Shown: positions 1 through 6,378 of the stretch, piece by piece
Position numbering within the stretch: the stretch's first letter is position 1
Layout of the letters: the number at the start of each line of letters is the position of its first letter
Origin: Acidobacteriota bacterium
Lineage (GTDB): Bacteria > Acidobacteriota > Terriglobia > Terriglobales > Acidobacteriaceae
Assembly (NCBI GenBank): GCA_021819255.1
Contig: JAKART010000028.1
Span: 1 to 11,849, forward strand
Length of the DNA: 11,849 nt
Direction of reading: 5' to 3'
The notes under the pieces: generated by a model
Told to the model about the DNA's origin: nothing
The model's input: the letters and a program-made list of their open reading frames with translations, nothing else
The model's database searches: none
Translations under genes and position numbers: made by a program

Positions 1-238
1 TGCCGGCGTAGGCAGGCATCCGCGGGCTGATGCCCTTCCTGGTGATGGCCATCAGGCTCGCCGCGGAGGCGCCGGGACTGAACGCGGGAACCTTCATGGC
101 CTTGTTTCCACTTCCATCCGCCATATGGCACATCTGGCACTTGCTCTTGTAGATCGCGGCGCCGTCCTGGGCCAACATGGGGGTGGCTGCGGTTACGGCG
201 AGGAGGAAGACTGCCAATTTAACTCGATTCGGTTTCAC
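1..238 (-). CDS. Exported c-type cytochrome, N-terminal part (cut by window edge)
   Basis: Reading leftward from a GTG at 238, the protein begins with a signal peptide: basic start (KPNRVK), hydrophobic core (LAVFLLAV), small residues, and a likely signal peptidase I cut after MLA, just before QDG. About 14 residues later comes the heme-attachment motif CQMCH, then a G-S-G-N stretch, and near the window edge ISPRMPAY, whose methionine is the likely axial heme ligand. This is the pattern of a small class I mono-heme cytochrome c, an electron carrier in the periplasm or tethered to the membrane. The start was chosen for the strong AGGAG seven bases upstream of the GTG and because it gives a complete signal peptide. 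The frame stays open upstream to an ATG at 673, but that part is Arg- and Pro-rich and looks non-coding. The C-terminus and any downstream partner genes lie outside the window. Confidence 0.88.
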   Translation of the reverse strand, partial: MKPNRVKLAVFLLAVTAATPMLAQDGAAIYKSKCQMCHMADGSGNKAMKVPAFSPGASAASLMAITRKGISPRMPAYAG

Positions 239-471
239 TGGATTCTCCTGTTGCTTCTGCAAACTGTGGATTGCACCGGTTACCTTCGTTGATCCCTGCA
301 GCCATCCAACGTCCAGCCGAGGCCGGCACAAGGCCCTCGCCCTGGCCGGTCCTCCGCGAGGTGATCTGCAATGGGCCACTCTACAGACAACAGCCGGGGG
401 CAGGTACAGCGGAGCTTTGATCCTCCTCCCGGCGGGGGAACTTCCTGAGTCATCCCCTCGACAACACATCA

Positions 472-499
472 GGCGCTTCGGGCGAAGGTCTGAAGCGCC
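472..499. repeat. Hairpin with perfect 8-bp stem
   Basis: GGCGCTTC (472-479) pairs perfectly with GAAGCGCC (492-499) around a 12-base loop. A second perfect hairpin, CTCCGG/CCGGAG with a 3-base loop, lies at 623-637. Both are downstream, on the minus strand, of the putative promoter at site 696-711, so they could fold in a transcript starting near 662. On the minus strand the 472-499 stem is followed by TGATGTGTTGTC, only mildly T-rich, so it is a weak candidate terminator. Confidence 0.4.
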
Positions 500-695
500 G
501 GAACCTTCCGCAGGGGCAGGCATGGCAGCCAGGGTGTCGGAAACGGCCGCCGCAAGGCGCTTTGCTGACCCGCAGAACCTTTTCCACATCGCGGCTTCGC
601 GTCGATCTCGGCGAGCGGCAATCTCCGGCCTCCGGAGCTGCTTCGCCGCCTGCGCTTTCTCTGCGAAGACCATAGCCCTGCGCTGGAGATCAACC

Positions 696-711
696 AGTGA
701 TTTCCATCACA
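696..711 (-). promoter_or_regulatory. CRP/FNR-type operator 1 with class II-spaced -10
   Basis: The palindrome reads AGTGA-TTTCCA-TCACA on the plus strand. On the minus strand, exactly 21 bases beyond the palindrome, lies TATGGT (674-669), a 4/6 match to the -10 consensus. This is the spacing expected if the activator sits at -41.5, with transcription starting near 662. No called gene begins nearby. The nearest downstream gene on that strand is the cytochrome c at 238, which would have a leader of over 400 bases, so a small RNA is an alternative product. The palindrome is seen directly; binding is inferred. Confidence 0.6.
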
Positions 712-810
712 AAAGGAAACTCTCAAAGCGTGCTCCCCCAGTTCTCAAGCCGGCGATTGTGTCCTACTCCGCAGATCGCAAGACATTTACCGCCAGAGAA
801 GAAAAGAGGA

Positions 811-832
811 TGATTCGCTGATATTCGAATCA
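811..832. repeat. Inverted repeat upstream of operator 2
   Basis: TGATTCG (811-817) and CGAATCA (826-832) are perfect 7-base inverted arms around an 8-base AT-rich spacer. It lies 20 bases to the left of operator 2, in the most AT-rich part of this gap. It could be a second operator or a small hairpin; the sequence does not say which. Confidence 0.45.
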
Positions 833-852
833 ATTGTGCGATTATCATTCAT

Positions 853-868
853 TGTGACGCGGATCACA
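853..868 (+). promoter_or_regulatory. CRP/FNR-type operator 2 (perfect consensus)
   Basis: The site is TGTGA-CGCGGA-TCACA, a perfect match to the CRP-type half-site consensus. On the plus strand, TCTCAT (890-895, 4/6 to the -10 consensus but lacking the important second-position A) follows at 21 bases, so orientation is uncertain. A rightward transcript would start near 902 and run towards the weak candidate start at 992 and into the 3' end of the small membrane protein gene. No confident target gene is visible. Confidence 0.6.
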
Positions 869-1122
869 GCAGCCTGTGCAGGCTTGGCATCTCATGGTGA
901 TGTCAGGACGTTGGGGTTGGAAGCACCAGCGGGCCAAGCCGCAGAACGCATCGGCCCGACCGGGCGTCACAGACTGCAGAAGGGAGTTGCCATGTCGGAT
1001 AGGCTCTCGGAACCGGTGTGGATGCTCTCAAAGCCCCGCAGCTTGGCATCTGCCGCGGCTCGCCGTTTCAGCAGGAGAAGGAGAGCAAGCCTCAAAGAGG
1101 CCGAATGGAAGATAGGTTGCGG

Positions 1123-1275
1123 CTATCGCGGAAGCTGGGCGGAACAGAGCGTCGTCGCCAGGTTGGCGAGGAAAAGAACTGCAAAGGCAACCAGAATGAC
1201 CACAACGCCGCCCACTGTTAGCCGCTCCCAGAGATCTGAGCTCTTGCCCGCAAACAACTCCTGCTTTGCCGCCAT
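1123..1275 (-). CDS. Small single-pass membrane protein, 50 residues, function unknown
   Basis: The frame opens at ATG 1275 and ends in TAG. GAGGAC lies 8 bases upstream of the start as a ribosome binding site. The product has a short, mixed-charge N-terminus (K4, K11, R18), one strongly hydrophobic helix at about residues 19-43 (LTVGGVVVILVAFAVLFLANL) and a 7-residue tail with one Cys (C44). By the positive-inside rule the N-terminus is probably cytoplasmic. I do not recognise the family. Size and layout recall the small accessory subunits of respiratory complexes, but no motif proves that. Operator 3 lies 47 bases upstream, followed after 20 bases by TAGAGT (1301-1296) as a -10, giving a leader of about 15 bases. 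The fit of promoter, ribosome binding site and hydrophobic segment is the main argument that the gene is real. The gene is divergent from the Crp/Fnr regulator. Confidence 0.65.
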   Translation of the reverse strand: MAAKQELFAGKSSDLWERLTVGGVVVILVAFAVLFLANLATTLCSAQLPR

Positions 1276-1321
1276 GGATCTTGTCCTCATCCCCCACTCT
1301 AAAGAGTTCGACGGCGATTGC

Positions 1322-1337
1322 AGTGACCCTGGTCACA
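1322..1337. promoter_or_regulatory. CRP/FNR-type operator 3 between the small membrane protein and the regulator
   Basis: The site is AGTGA-CCCTGG-TCACA. Leftward, TAGAGT at 1301-1296 follows after 20 bases, nearly ideal for class II activation of the 50-residue membrane protein gene. Rightward, the site lies 103 bases ahead of the regulator's own start codon with no clear -10 at class II spacing, so it could also serve autoregulation from a distance or by repression. Confidence 0.65.
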
Positions 1338-1440
1338 GCCAGGCTCCTGACCGGATCCTGCCGCTGCGGCGCGGGCATCAGGATCAAAACGTCCTGACCA
1401 TGACTTCGCTTCTGTCTTTCGTCAACCAGAGGGTCAATCG

Positions 1441-2154
1441 ATGAACTACCTTCATACCCACATGAACTCCGGCTGCAAAGACTGTTCTGACCGCTCCTTG
1501 CGTATTCTGTGCGATCTCTCCGGGCAGGCTCGCTCTGACTTCGAGGCTCTTGGCATGCAAATGCGGCTGCCCAGGCGCTCCGTCATCTTTCAGGAAGACG
1601 ATATCTGTGATGCCGCAACCATCATTTGCATGGGCCAGGTGAAGTTGTCCTGCACCTCGCGTGAAGGCAAGACGCATATTCTCAGAATTGCCGTCCCCGG
1701 GGATCTGCTGGGGCTGGGCGCCGCAATCTCCGGGACGCACTATGAGTTGACCGCTGAAACCATCGAACCTTGCGTCGTGAAGAAGATTCGCCGCGGCGAG
1801 TTGTTGGCCTTTCTGGAGAGATACGGGCAAGCGAGCATGCTGGCGGCCAAGGCGCTCTCCGAGGAGTACAAATCGGCGTTCTTTGATGCCCGCCGGCTGG
1901 CGCTCTCCGGCTCCACAGCCGGCAGGCTGGCCGGCGTCTTGCTTGACTGGGGACGGGCTGCCGCCGGACGAAACGGGACGGACATGCGCTTCACCATGGC
2001 GTTGACGCATGAGGAACTCGCCAATCTGGCCGGGACATCCCGTGAGACGGTCACTCGCGCTTTGGGAAGGTTTCAGAGAGACGGCTTGATTGAGATTCAC
2101 GGCTCTTCCTTTCGCGTCCTCGCGCCGCTGGAATTGGAGAGCCTGGCCACCTAG
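1441..2154 (+). CDS. Crp/Fnr-family transcription regulator, FNR-like with CRP-type recognition helix
   Basis: This 237-residue protein has the family's usual length and order: an N-terminal cysteine cluster (C12, C15, C24), a cyclic-nucleotide-binding-like beta-roll (about 30-115, with PGDLLGLG at 86-93), a long dimerisation helix (about 118-155), and a winged helix-turn-helix (about 180-230). The recognition helix S200-R-E-T-V-T-R206 keeps the Arg, Glu and Arg that in E. coli CRP contact TGTGA. The CRP cAMP-contact Arg-Ser pair is absent (Y101-E-L-T in that region), so cAMP sensing is unlikely. The cysteines recall FNR iron-sulfur ligands, but the spacing is C-x2-C-x8-C (E. coli FNR: C-x2-C-x5-C). 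The internal cysteine C111 lies a few residues before the position of FNR C122. An oxygen, NO or redox signal is inferred. The start at 1441 has GAGGG upstream. Palindromes matching its expected target flank it on both sides. Confidence 0.92.
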   Translation: MNYLHTHMNSGCKDCSDRSLRILCDLSGQARSDFEALGMQMRLPRRSVIFQEDDICDAATIICMGQVKLSCTSREGKTHILRIAVPGDLLGLGAAISGTHYELTAETIEPCVVKKIRRGELLAFLERYGQASMLAAKALSEEYKSAFFDARRLALSGSTAGRLAGVLLDWGRAAAGRNGTDMRFTMALTHEELANLAGTSRETVTRALGRFQRDGLIEIHGSSFRVLAPLELESLAT

Positions 2155-2446
2155 GAGTTTACGCAGCGAGCGCCAAAGCAACGAGTGAGGCTCTGCAAGG
2201 TGTTTCGCGGCCGAAGGGATGCGCTTTGGAAGGGGGAGCTTCCGGGACGCAACGGCGTTCCAACACAGTCCTCGGCAACCCAGCCATCGGCGCTCAAGCT
2301 GGTCTGCGGCAAGTGGATTGGGAGCATGCTGCGCGGTGGCCGGCGCGGAGGCATGGAACGCGTTGCGGCCACGGCGGCATCCGCTGCATAGGGTAGCCCT
2401 CCAGCCAAGACCATGATGTTCCAGCAACTCTCCAGCCGCGCCTCCG

Positions 2447-2460
2447 GAAGATGCATCTTC
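2447..2460. repeat. Perfect 14-base palindrome beside operator 4
   Basis: GAAGATGCATCTTC reads the same on both strands without a spacer and ends one base before the GTGTGA of operator 4. Relative to the predicted start of the stress protein transcript it lies near -50 to -65, where a second regulator or the RNA polymerase alpha subunit could bind. Function unknown. Confidence 0.5.
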
Positions 2461-2461
2461 G

Positions 2462-2477
2462 TGTGACAAACGTCACC
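2462..2477 (+). promoter_or_regulatory. CRP/FNR-type operator 4, upstream of the universal stress protein gene
   Basis: The site is TGTGA-CAAACG-TCACC, one mismatch from the perfect palindrome. After exactly 21 bases comes TTCAAT (2499-2504, 4/6 to the -10 consensus), placing the operator at about -41.5 and the start near 2511. The transcript would carry a leader of about 135 bases before the stress protein start. Confidence 0.65.
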
Positions 2478-2645
2478 GTCATTTCTCTTCAAACAGAATT
2501 CAATCAAGCAAAACATCGCAGGGCGGAAAGCCTTTGAGTGGCTGCGCGTGAGGCGAACCCCCATTGCTCCCTGCGTTCCACCGGGCAAGGCCCGGCGGCG
2601 ATGCATCAGCGACGCGTAGAAGTCGGCTGAAGGAGACTTGGCTTT

Positions 2646-3620
2646 ATGCAGGATCGTTCCAGCAAGACGCCATCCCCTTATCGCAGGGTGCTGTTAGCCA
2701 CCAATCTCCGCGAGGGCTCCGAAGAAATTTTGCACGTCGCCCTGCAACTCTGCCAGAGGAGCGGCGCGTCCCTCCGAATCCTGCATGTTTCCAAGCCGCA
2801 GTCAGCGCTCAACCGGGACAAGGCAGGGTTCGCGGGCTTCTTCGGGCCATCCCGCTCAGTGGACCAGCAAGCGGAGCAACTCCTTCTCCAGACCAGAGAA
2901 CGCGCTGGCTCCCTCGGCGTTCCGTGCGTCACCCGGCGAGAGCCGGGAGTTCCTGCGGAGAGGATTCTGAAGGCGCTGGAGTCCGAAGAGACGGACCTGC
3001 TCATCCTCGGAACCGGGGAGCCTCAAGGCTCTACTCGCAATGCCTTTGGACCAACCGCGGAGAAGGTGATGCTCCAAGCCGCCTGCCCCATCATGACGGT
3101 AGGGAGGGTAGCCGCCGAGACCATTCACACCAGCCCGCCAGATGGGGCCGTACTGTTCGCCACCGACTTTCATGCTTGCACCCGGCAGGCGATCCGCCAA
3201 GCCATCCGCTATAGCACAAGCCTCCGCCGGCAGCTTCATTGCGTGCACGTGCTGCCTCGCACATTCCAGTCCATCCATGGAGACAACACTCTCGCGGAAC
3301 TTCTCACCAAAGCGCTCAAACACCTGGTGGCGACCAGCAGCGCAGCAGAACAGGACACAACCTGCAAGGTGATCTACGGAAGCGAAATCTCCAATGCCAT
3401 CGTAAATTGCGCGCGGCAAATCCAGGCCGGCATCATCTTTCTCGGAGTACGCAGGGATAGCATCCTGTCTTCACCGGATCGTCTCCCCATTGCTTTCCGA
3501 ATCATTGTCGAGTCACCCTGCCCGGTTGTGACCATCCTCTGCGACGCAGAGGCCGAGCCGGAGAATATGACTGATTTGGGCTCCTGCAGCTTCGAGGCGC
3601 CACCCTCGCTTCTGCAGTAA
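2646..3620 (+). CDS. Tandem universal stress protein (two Usp domains)
   Basis: The 324-residue protein has two UspA-type domains: residues about 13-153 (starts YRRVLLATN) and about 166-298 (starts GAVLFATDF). Domain 1 ends with G-T-G-E at 122-125, then G135-P-T-A-E-K and a CPIMTVG strand, a recognisable version of the ATP-binding loop G-x2-G-x9-G-(S/T) of Usp proteins. In domain 2 the loop is degenerate (LGVRRDSILSSPDR) although the closing CPVVTI strand is kept, so one domain may bind nucleotide and the other be structural. Such proteins are cytoplasmic and help cells survive energy or oxygen limitation; several in other bacteria are under FNR-type control. AAGGAGA lies about 9 bases before the ATG. 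A class II-spaced operator sits upstream. A short Glu-rich tail follows domain 2. Confidence 0.9.
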   Translation: MQDRSSKTPSPYRRVLLATNLREGSEEILHVALQLCQRSGASLRILHVSKPQSALNRDKAGFAGFFGPSRSVDQQAEQLLLQTRERAGSLGVPCVTRREPGVPAERILKALESEETDLLILGTGEPQGSTRNAFGPTAEKVMLQAACPIMTVGRVAAETIHTSPPDGAVLFATDFHACTRQAIRQAIRYSTSLRRQLHCVHVLPRTFQSIHGDNTLAELLTKALKHLVATSSAAEQDTTCKVIYGSEISNAIVNCARQIQAGIIFLGVRRDSILSSPDRLPIAFRIIVESPCPVVTILCDAEAEPENMTDLGSCSFEAPPSLLQ

Positions 3621-3645
3621 GACACCGCAGAAGCTCATCGTCCTC

Positions 3646-3670
3646 CGCCTCCGGCCTGCTGCCGAAGGCG
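3646..3670. terminator. Hairpin between convergent genes, likely bidirectional terminator
   Basis: CGCCTCCGGC (3646-3655) and GCCGAAGGCG (3661-3670) form a 10-base stem with one mismatch around a 5-base loop. It sits in the 92-base gap between the convergent ends of the stress protein and radical SAM genes. Neither side has a clear T-tract, so it is not a textbook intrinsic terminator, but its place and strength argue for separating the two transcripts. Confidence 0.5.
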
Positions 3671-3712
3671 AAGCAAAGCCCACCCTGACCCGGCCGCTGT
3701 AGAAAGCCTGTT

Positions 3713-4855
3713 CTAGTGAACCGGCGGCTCATAGTGACAGAACGGATCACTCGCCAGCGCATCCCCCGTAGCCGCAAAGGCTCGCGCGCGAGAACCGCCG
3801 CATAGAGCGCGATATTCGCAGCGCCCGCACTTTCCCTTGAACTGATTGGGATCGTGCAGGGCTTGGAAGATGGGCGCGTTGCGGTAAACATCCTGGAGCT
3901 GATCGGTGCGTATGTTGCCGACTGCCAGCGGGAGGAAGCCGGCCGGGCAGATGTCGCCCTGATTCGAGATGAAGACAATTCCGTGACCATCGCGGATGCC
4001 AAAACCGCGATAGACGGGAGTGCGCTCGATCTCGCCGGCCGCCATGCCCGCTGCGCGCATGCGGCTGAGTGCCACGCGGCGATAGGACGGCGCTTCCGTA
4101 GTGGCCATGGCAAAGGGGGCGACCTTGGACTGGTCGTAGATCCAGTTCATCAGTTCCTCTCCACGCTCGCTGGAGATCGGCTGCAGGACCTTGCCGCGCC
4201 CGACCTCGATCAAAAAAAACAGACTCCAGCGCATCACCGGAAAGGTCTTGAGCAACTCATAAACAGCGGGAACGTCGTCCACCGTCTCTTCGGCAACAAG
4301 CGTGTTCACCTGAATGGGAACACCCAGGCCGGCTGCCGCCTTGGCGGCGGCGATGGTCCAGCCGAAGCAGCCCTCCACGCCACGCACCGCCTCATGGCGA
4401 GCTGCTGTCGAGCCATCCAGGCTGAGGCCGAAGCTGTCAATCCCATGATCCCTGAGCCGGGAGAGCACCTCCACCGTAAGGTCCGTCGTCGCGCTGGGCG
4501 TAATGGATGCGTTGATGCCCAACGAACGCGCCTCGTCGATCAAATCGAAGAGATCCGCACGCCGCAGCGGGTCGCCACCGGTAAAGACCAGGTGCGGCGT
4601 GGGGTTCTTGAACGCCGCGATCTGGCGCAGCAGGTTTTTCCCCTCCTCAAAGGTGAGCTCATTGGGGTGCGGCGTGGAGACAGCTTCAGCGCGGCAATGA
4701 CGGCAGGCGAGCCCACAGGCTTGCGTCATCTCCCAATACACCAGCATCGGCTGCTCTGCGTAGCTGTGATTGGAGGAGTGCTGCGGGTGAGTGTGCGGAT
4801 GCCCGTGGCGGGCCGGCATGGAGGAGGGGATCGAGCGGATATCCATGGTTGACAT
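3713..4855 (-). CDS. Radical SAM/SPASM domain protein, heme-type neighbourhood
   Basis: The 380-residue protein begins with a His-rich segment (six His between residues 17 and 30). The radical SAM core has C47-x3-C51-x2-C54 for the SAM-binding 4Fe-4S cluster and GGDPL at 93-97. A C-terminal SPASM region has C303, C343, C346, C352 and C373 for extra iron-sulfur clusters. The overall plan resembles the PqqE/NirJ/AhbD group, and more closely, from memory, the uncharacterised TIGR04053 family. NirJ and AhbD act on tetrapyrrole side chains. The gene lies 11 bases after the porphyrinogen oxidase gene, and its AGGAG overlaps that gene's TAG stop (TAGGAG), so the two are cotranscribed and probably translationally coupled. 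A role in heme maturation or modification is inferred from this; a peptide-modifying role cannot be excluded, though no precursor peptide is visible. Cytoplasmic and oxygen-sensitive by nature. Confidence 0.88.
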   Translation of the reverse strand: MSTMDIRSIPSSMPARHGHPHTHPQHSSNHSYAEQPMLVYWEMTQACGLACRHCRAEAVSTPHPNELTFEEGKNLLRQIAAFKNPTPHLVFTGGDPLRRADLFDLIDEARSLGINASITPSATTDLTVEVLSRLRDHGIDSFGLSLDGSTAARHEAVRGVEGCFGWTIAAAKAAAGLGVPIQVNTLVAEETVDDVPAVYELLKTFPVMRWSLFFLIEVGRGKVLQPISSERGEELMNWIYDQSKVAPFAMATTEAPSYRRVALSRMRAAGMAAGEIERTPVYRGFGIRDGHGIVFISNQGDICPAGFLPLAVGNIRTDQLQDVYRNAPIFQALHDPNQFKGKCGRCEYRALCGGSRARAFAATGDALASDPFCHYEPPVH

Positions 4856-4866
4856 AAATGGCTCTC

Positions 4867-6378
4867 CTAAGAGCTGGAAGGGGCTTCAAGCGCAACCGGC
4901 GCCGGATCGTGGGCGGTCTGAGGGCCGGCCGGATGCGGGAGCGGCCCACCATGATGAATCTTCGCAGCGGTCTCGGCCCCGCGCTGGATGCATTCCGGTA
5001 TGCCGGAGCCGTGATAGGCTGCACCCGCCAGGTAGAGACCGGGATGGTTTGCAAGCCGGCGTTCGATCTCCTGAACCAATACGCCATGGCCGATGTTGTA
5101 TTGGGGGACGGACTTTCTCCAACGGTAGGCACGGGCAAGGATGGGAGTTGCAGTGATGCCCAGGATCTGTGCCAGTTCCTGGCGCGCGATCTCAATCAGA
5201 GCATCTTCATCCTTTTCGGCCAGATCTTCTGCAAAGACGCCGCCAATGAAGACCCGCAGAAGCACGCTGTCCGCCGGCGCGCGATGCTCGAACTTGTTGG
5301 AAGACCAGGAGCAGGCATTGATCCTTCGCCCCTCGCTGCGAGGCACAATGAAGCCAAATCCATTCAGTGCGCAGGTGACCTCGCTGCGGCGAAACGCCAG
5401 CGAAACGGTCGCGGTGGAAACGTAGCGGATCTTGCGCAGGTTGCCGGCCAGCGCCGGATCCAGCCGTTCCAGAATCTCTGCCGTGACGTAGGCGGGCGTA
5501 GCGAAGACGACGTTCTCCGCCGCCACCGAAGCGCCGCTCGCCAGGGTGACTGTGTAACCTCCGCCGCGGGCCGGATCACCTTCCCGGATTAACGACTGCA
5601 CGGGGCAGTTCAGCCTGATCCGTTCCGAAGCAAGACGAGAGACAAGGGCGTCGGGCAGTTGCTGGACACCGCCGCGGAGCGTGGTAAACATCGAGGTGTG
5701 GCCCGCCGGAGCCGGCTTCGCAGCGAAAGCTCCCGCTGGGGCGGACGCTTGCGCCTGCTTGCGTCTCATCATGCCCAGCACCAGGCTGCGATGCTTTGCC
5801 TCCAGCTCCACAAACATGGGAAAGGTGCTGCGCAGACTCAGGTTGTCAGGATCTCCAGAGTGAATGCCGGCCATCAACGGCCCCGCAATCTTCTCCAACA
5901 TCTCGGAACCCAGGCGGCGGCGGACAAAACTCCCCAGACTTTCATCTGGATCCGATGTGTTCCTGCCGACAAAGATCTCCAGCCCCAAGCGCAGCTTGCC
6001 CGGCCAGGAGATCAGCCGAGAGCGAAGAACCGGAAGCATCATGGTCGGCGCCATCAGCATCATGCCTTCCGGCATGGGGTGCAGCCGTCCCTTGTTCAAC
6101 ACATAGGTGGAGGCCGTAGAGCTTTGGTTGGACCCGATCAGTTGATCGCCCAGGCCCAGCTCCAGGCAGAGGTCCAGCGCAGCCCGCTTCTGGGTCAGGA
6201 AGGAGTCCGGCCCGCCTTCCACCAGGAAGCCATCGCCGGCATGGGTGGTGATCTTCCCTCCCAGATGGCCGGAGCTCTCCAGCAGGAGATAGTCGGCGTC
6301 CTTGCCCTCCAGCTTCTGGAGGAAATATGCGGTCGAAAGACCTGCGATTCCCGCACCGATGACGACTGTCCTGTGCAT
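4867..6378 (-). CDS. hemG: FAD-dependent porphyrinogen oxidase, HemY/HemG family
   Basis: This 503-residue protein matches oxygen-dependent protoporphyrinogen IX oxidase, or its coproporphyrinogen III-oxidising relative (HemY/CgoX). These enzymes take six electrons from the porphyrinogen to make the aromatic porphyrin late in heme synthesis. The N-terminus has the FAD-binding G-A-G-I-A-G-L motif followed by the E-S-S-G-H-L-GG-K-I-T strand. E-GG-P-D-S-F and G-P-L-M-A-G-I-H-S-G-D match family hallmarks, and the C-terminal block GLYLAGAAYHGSGIPECI closes the FAD site. About 29 low-complexity residues follow. The chosen ATG (6378) overlaps the TGA of an 8-codon mini-ORF and has no strong ribosome binding site of its own; a GTG one codon earlier (6381) is possible. 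Operator 5 lies upstream. The enzyme probably works at the cytoplasmic face of the membrane. Whether protoporphyrinogen or coproporphyrinogen is the substrate cannot be told by eye. Confidence 0.9.
   Translation of the reverse strand: MHRTVVIGAGIAGLSTAYFLQKLEGKDADYLLLESSGHLGGKITTHAGDGFLVEGGPDSFLTQKRAALDLCLELGLGDQLIGSNQSSTASTYVLNKGRLHPMPEGMMLMAPTMMLPVLRSRLISWPGKLRLGLEIFVGRNTSDPDESLGSFVRRRLGSEMLEKIAGPLMAGIHSGDPDNLSLRSTFPMFVELEAKHRSLVLGMMRRKQAQASAPAGAFAAKPAPAGHTSMFTTLRGGVQQLPDALVSRLASERIRLNCPVQSLIREGDPARGGGYTVTLASGASVAAENVVFATPAYVTAEILERLDPALAGNLRKIRYVSTATVSLAFRRSEVTCALNGFGFIVPRSEGRRINACSWSSNKFEHRAPADSVLLRVFIGGVFAEDLAEKDEDALIEIARQELAQILGITATPILARAYRWRKSVPQYNIGHGVLVQEIERRLANHPGLYLAGAAYHGSGIPECIQRGAETAAKIHHGGPLPHPAGPQTAHDPAPVALEAPSSS

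Larger units (their letters stand above)
239..1122. other. 884-base stretch without a convincing gene; two operator-like palindromes and several hairpins
   Basis: No open frame here has both a good ribosome binding site and protein-like composition. The best candidate is an ATG at 992 (+) behind AAGGGAG, but its frame soon becomes Arg-rich (RRFSRRRRAS) and runs antisense through the small membrane protein gene, so it is not called. The stretch does hold two CRP/FNR-type palindromes (696-711 and 853-868), a 7-bp-arm inverted repeat (811-832) and two perfect hairpins (472-499 and 623-637). It may be the long 5' region of the cytochrome gene, encode one or two small RNAs, or contain decayed coding sequence. 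Confidence 0.5.
2155..2645. other. 491-base spacer: 3' region of the regulator gene and promoter region of the stress protein gene
   Basis: The left 300 bases show no credible gene on either strand. Long frames exist on the minus strand, but they lack ribosome binding sites, are Arg/Pro-rich and run over the operator. A short hairpin, GGAAG/CTTCC (2228-2243), has no T-tract. The right half holds a 14-base perfect palindrome (2447-2460), operator 4 (2462-2477) and an AT-rich promoter segment (about 2480-2520). Confidence 0.55.

Noticed and set aside
469..620. Possible small minus-strand gene downstream of operator 1 starting at a TTG behind GGAGG
   Set aside because: About 50 residues of Pro/Arg-rich sequence with no recognisable feature; the hairpins suit an RNA better.
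239..673. Upstream extension of the cytochrome frame to an ATG at 673
   Set aside because: The frame is open, but the residues are Arg/Pro-rich and would bury the signal peptide in the middle of a protein. The GTG at 238 has a strong AGGAG.
177..821. Long plus-strand open frame of 214 codons over the gene-poor stretch
   Set aside because: It runs antisense to the cytochrome signal peptide, is Arg/Ala/Ser-rich without domains, and has no ribosome binding site. High GC makes such frames common.
992..1444. Plus-strand frame starting MSDRLSEPVWMLSK behind a good AAGGGAG
   Set aside because: It becomes Arg-rich (RRFSRRRRAS), uses runs of AGG/AGA codons and continues antisense through the membrane protein gene and operator 3. 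A short decayed gene cannot be excluded.
2151..2606. 151-codon minus-strand frame between the regulator and stress protein genes
   Set aside because: It covers operator 4 and the palindrome, has no ribosome binding site and shows no domain pattern.
3854..4852. 332-codon plus-strand frame opposite the radical SAM gene
   Set aside because: A mirror frame of a clearly real gene; it has none of the cysteine motifs and no family resemblance.
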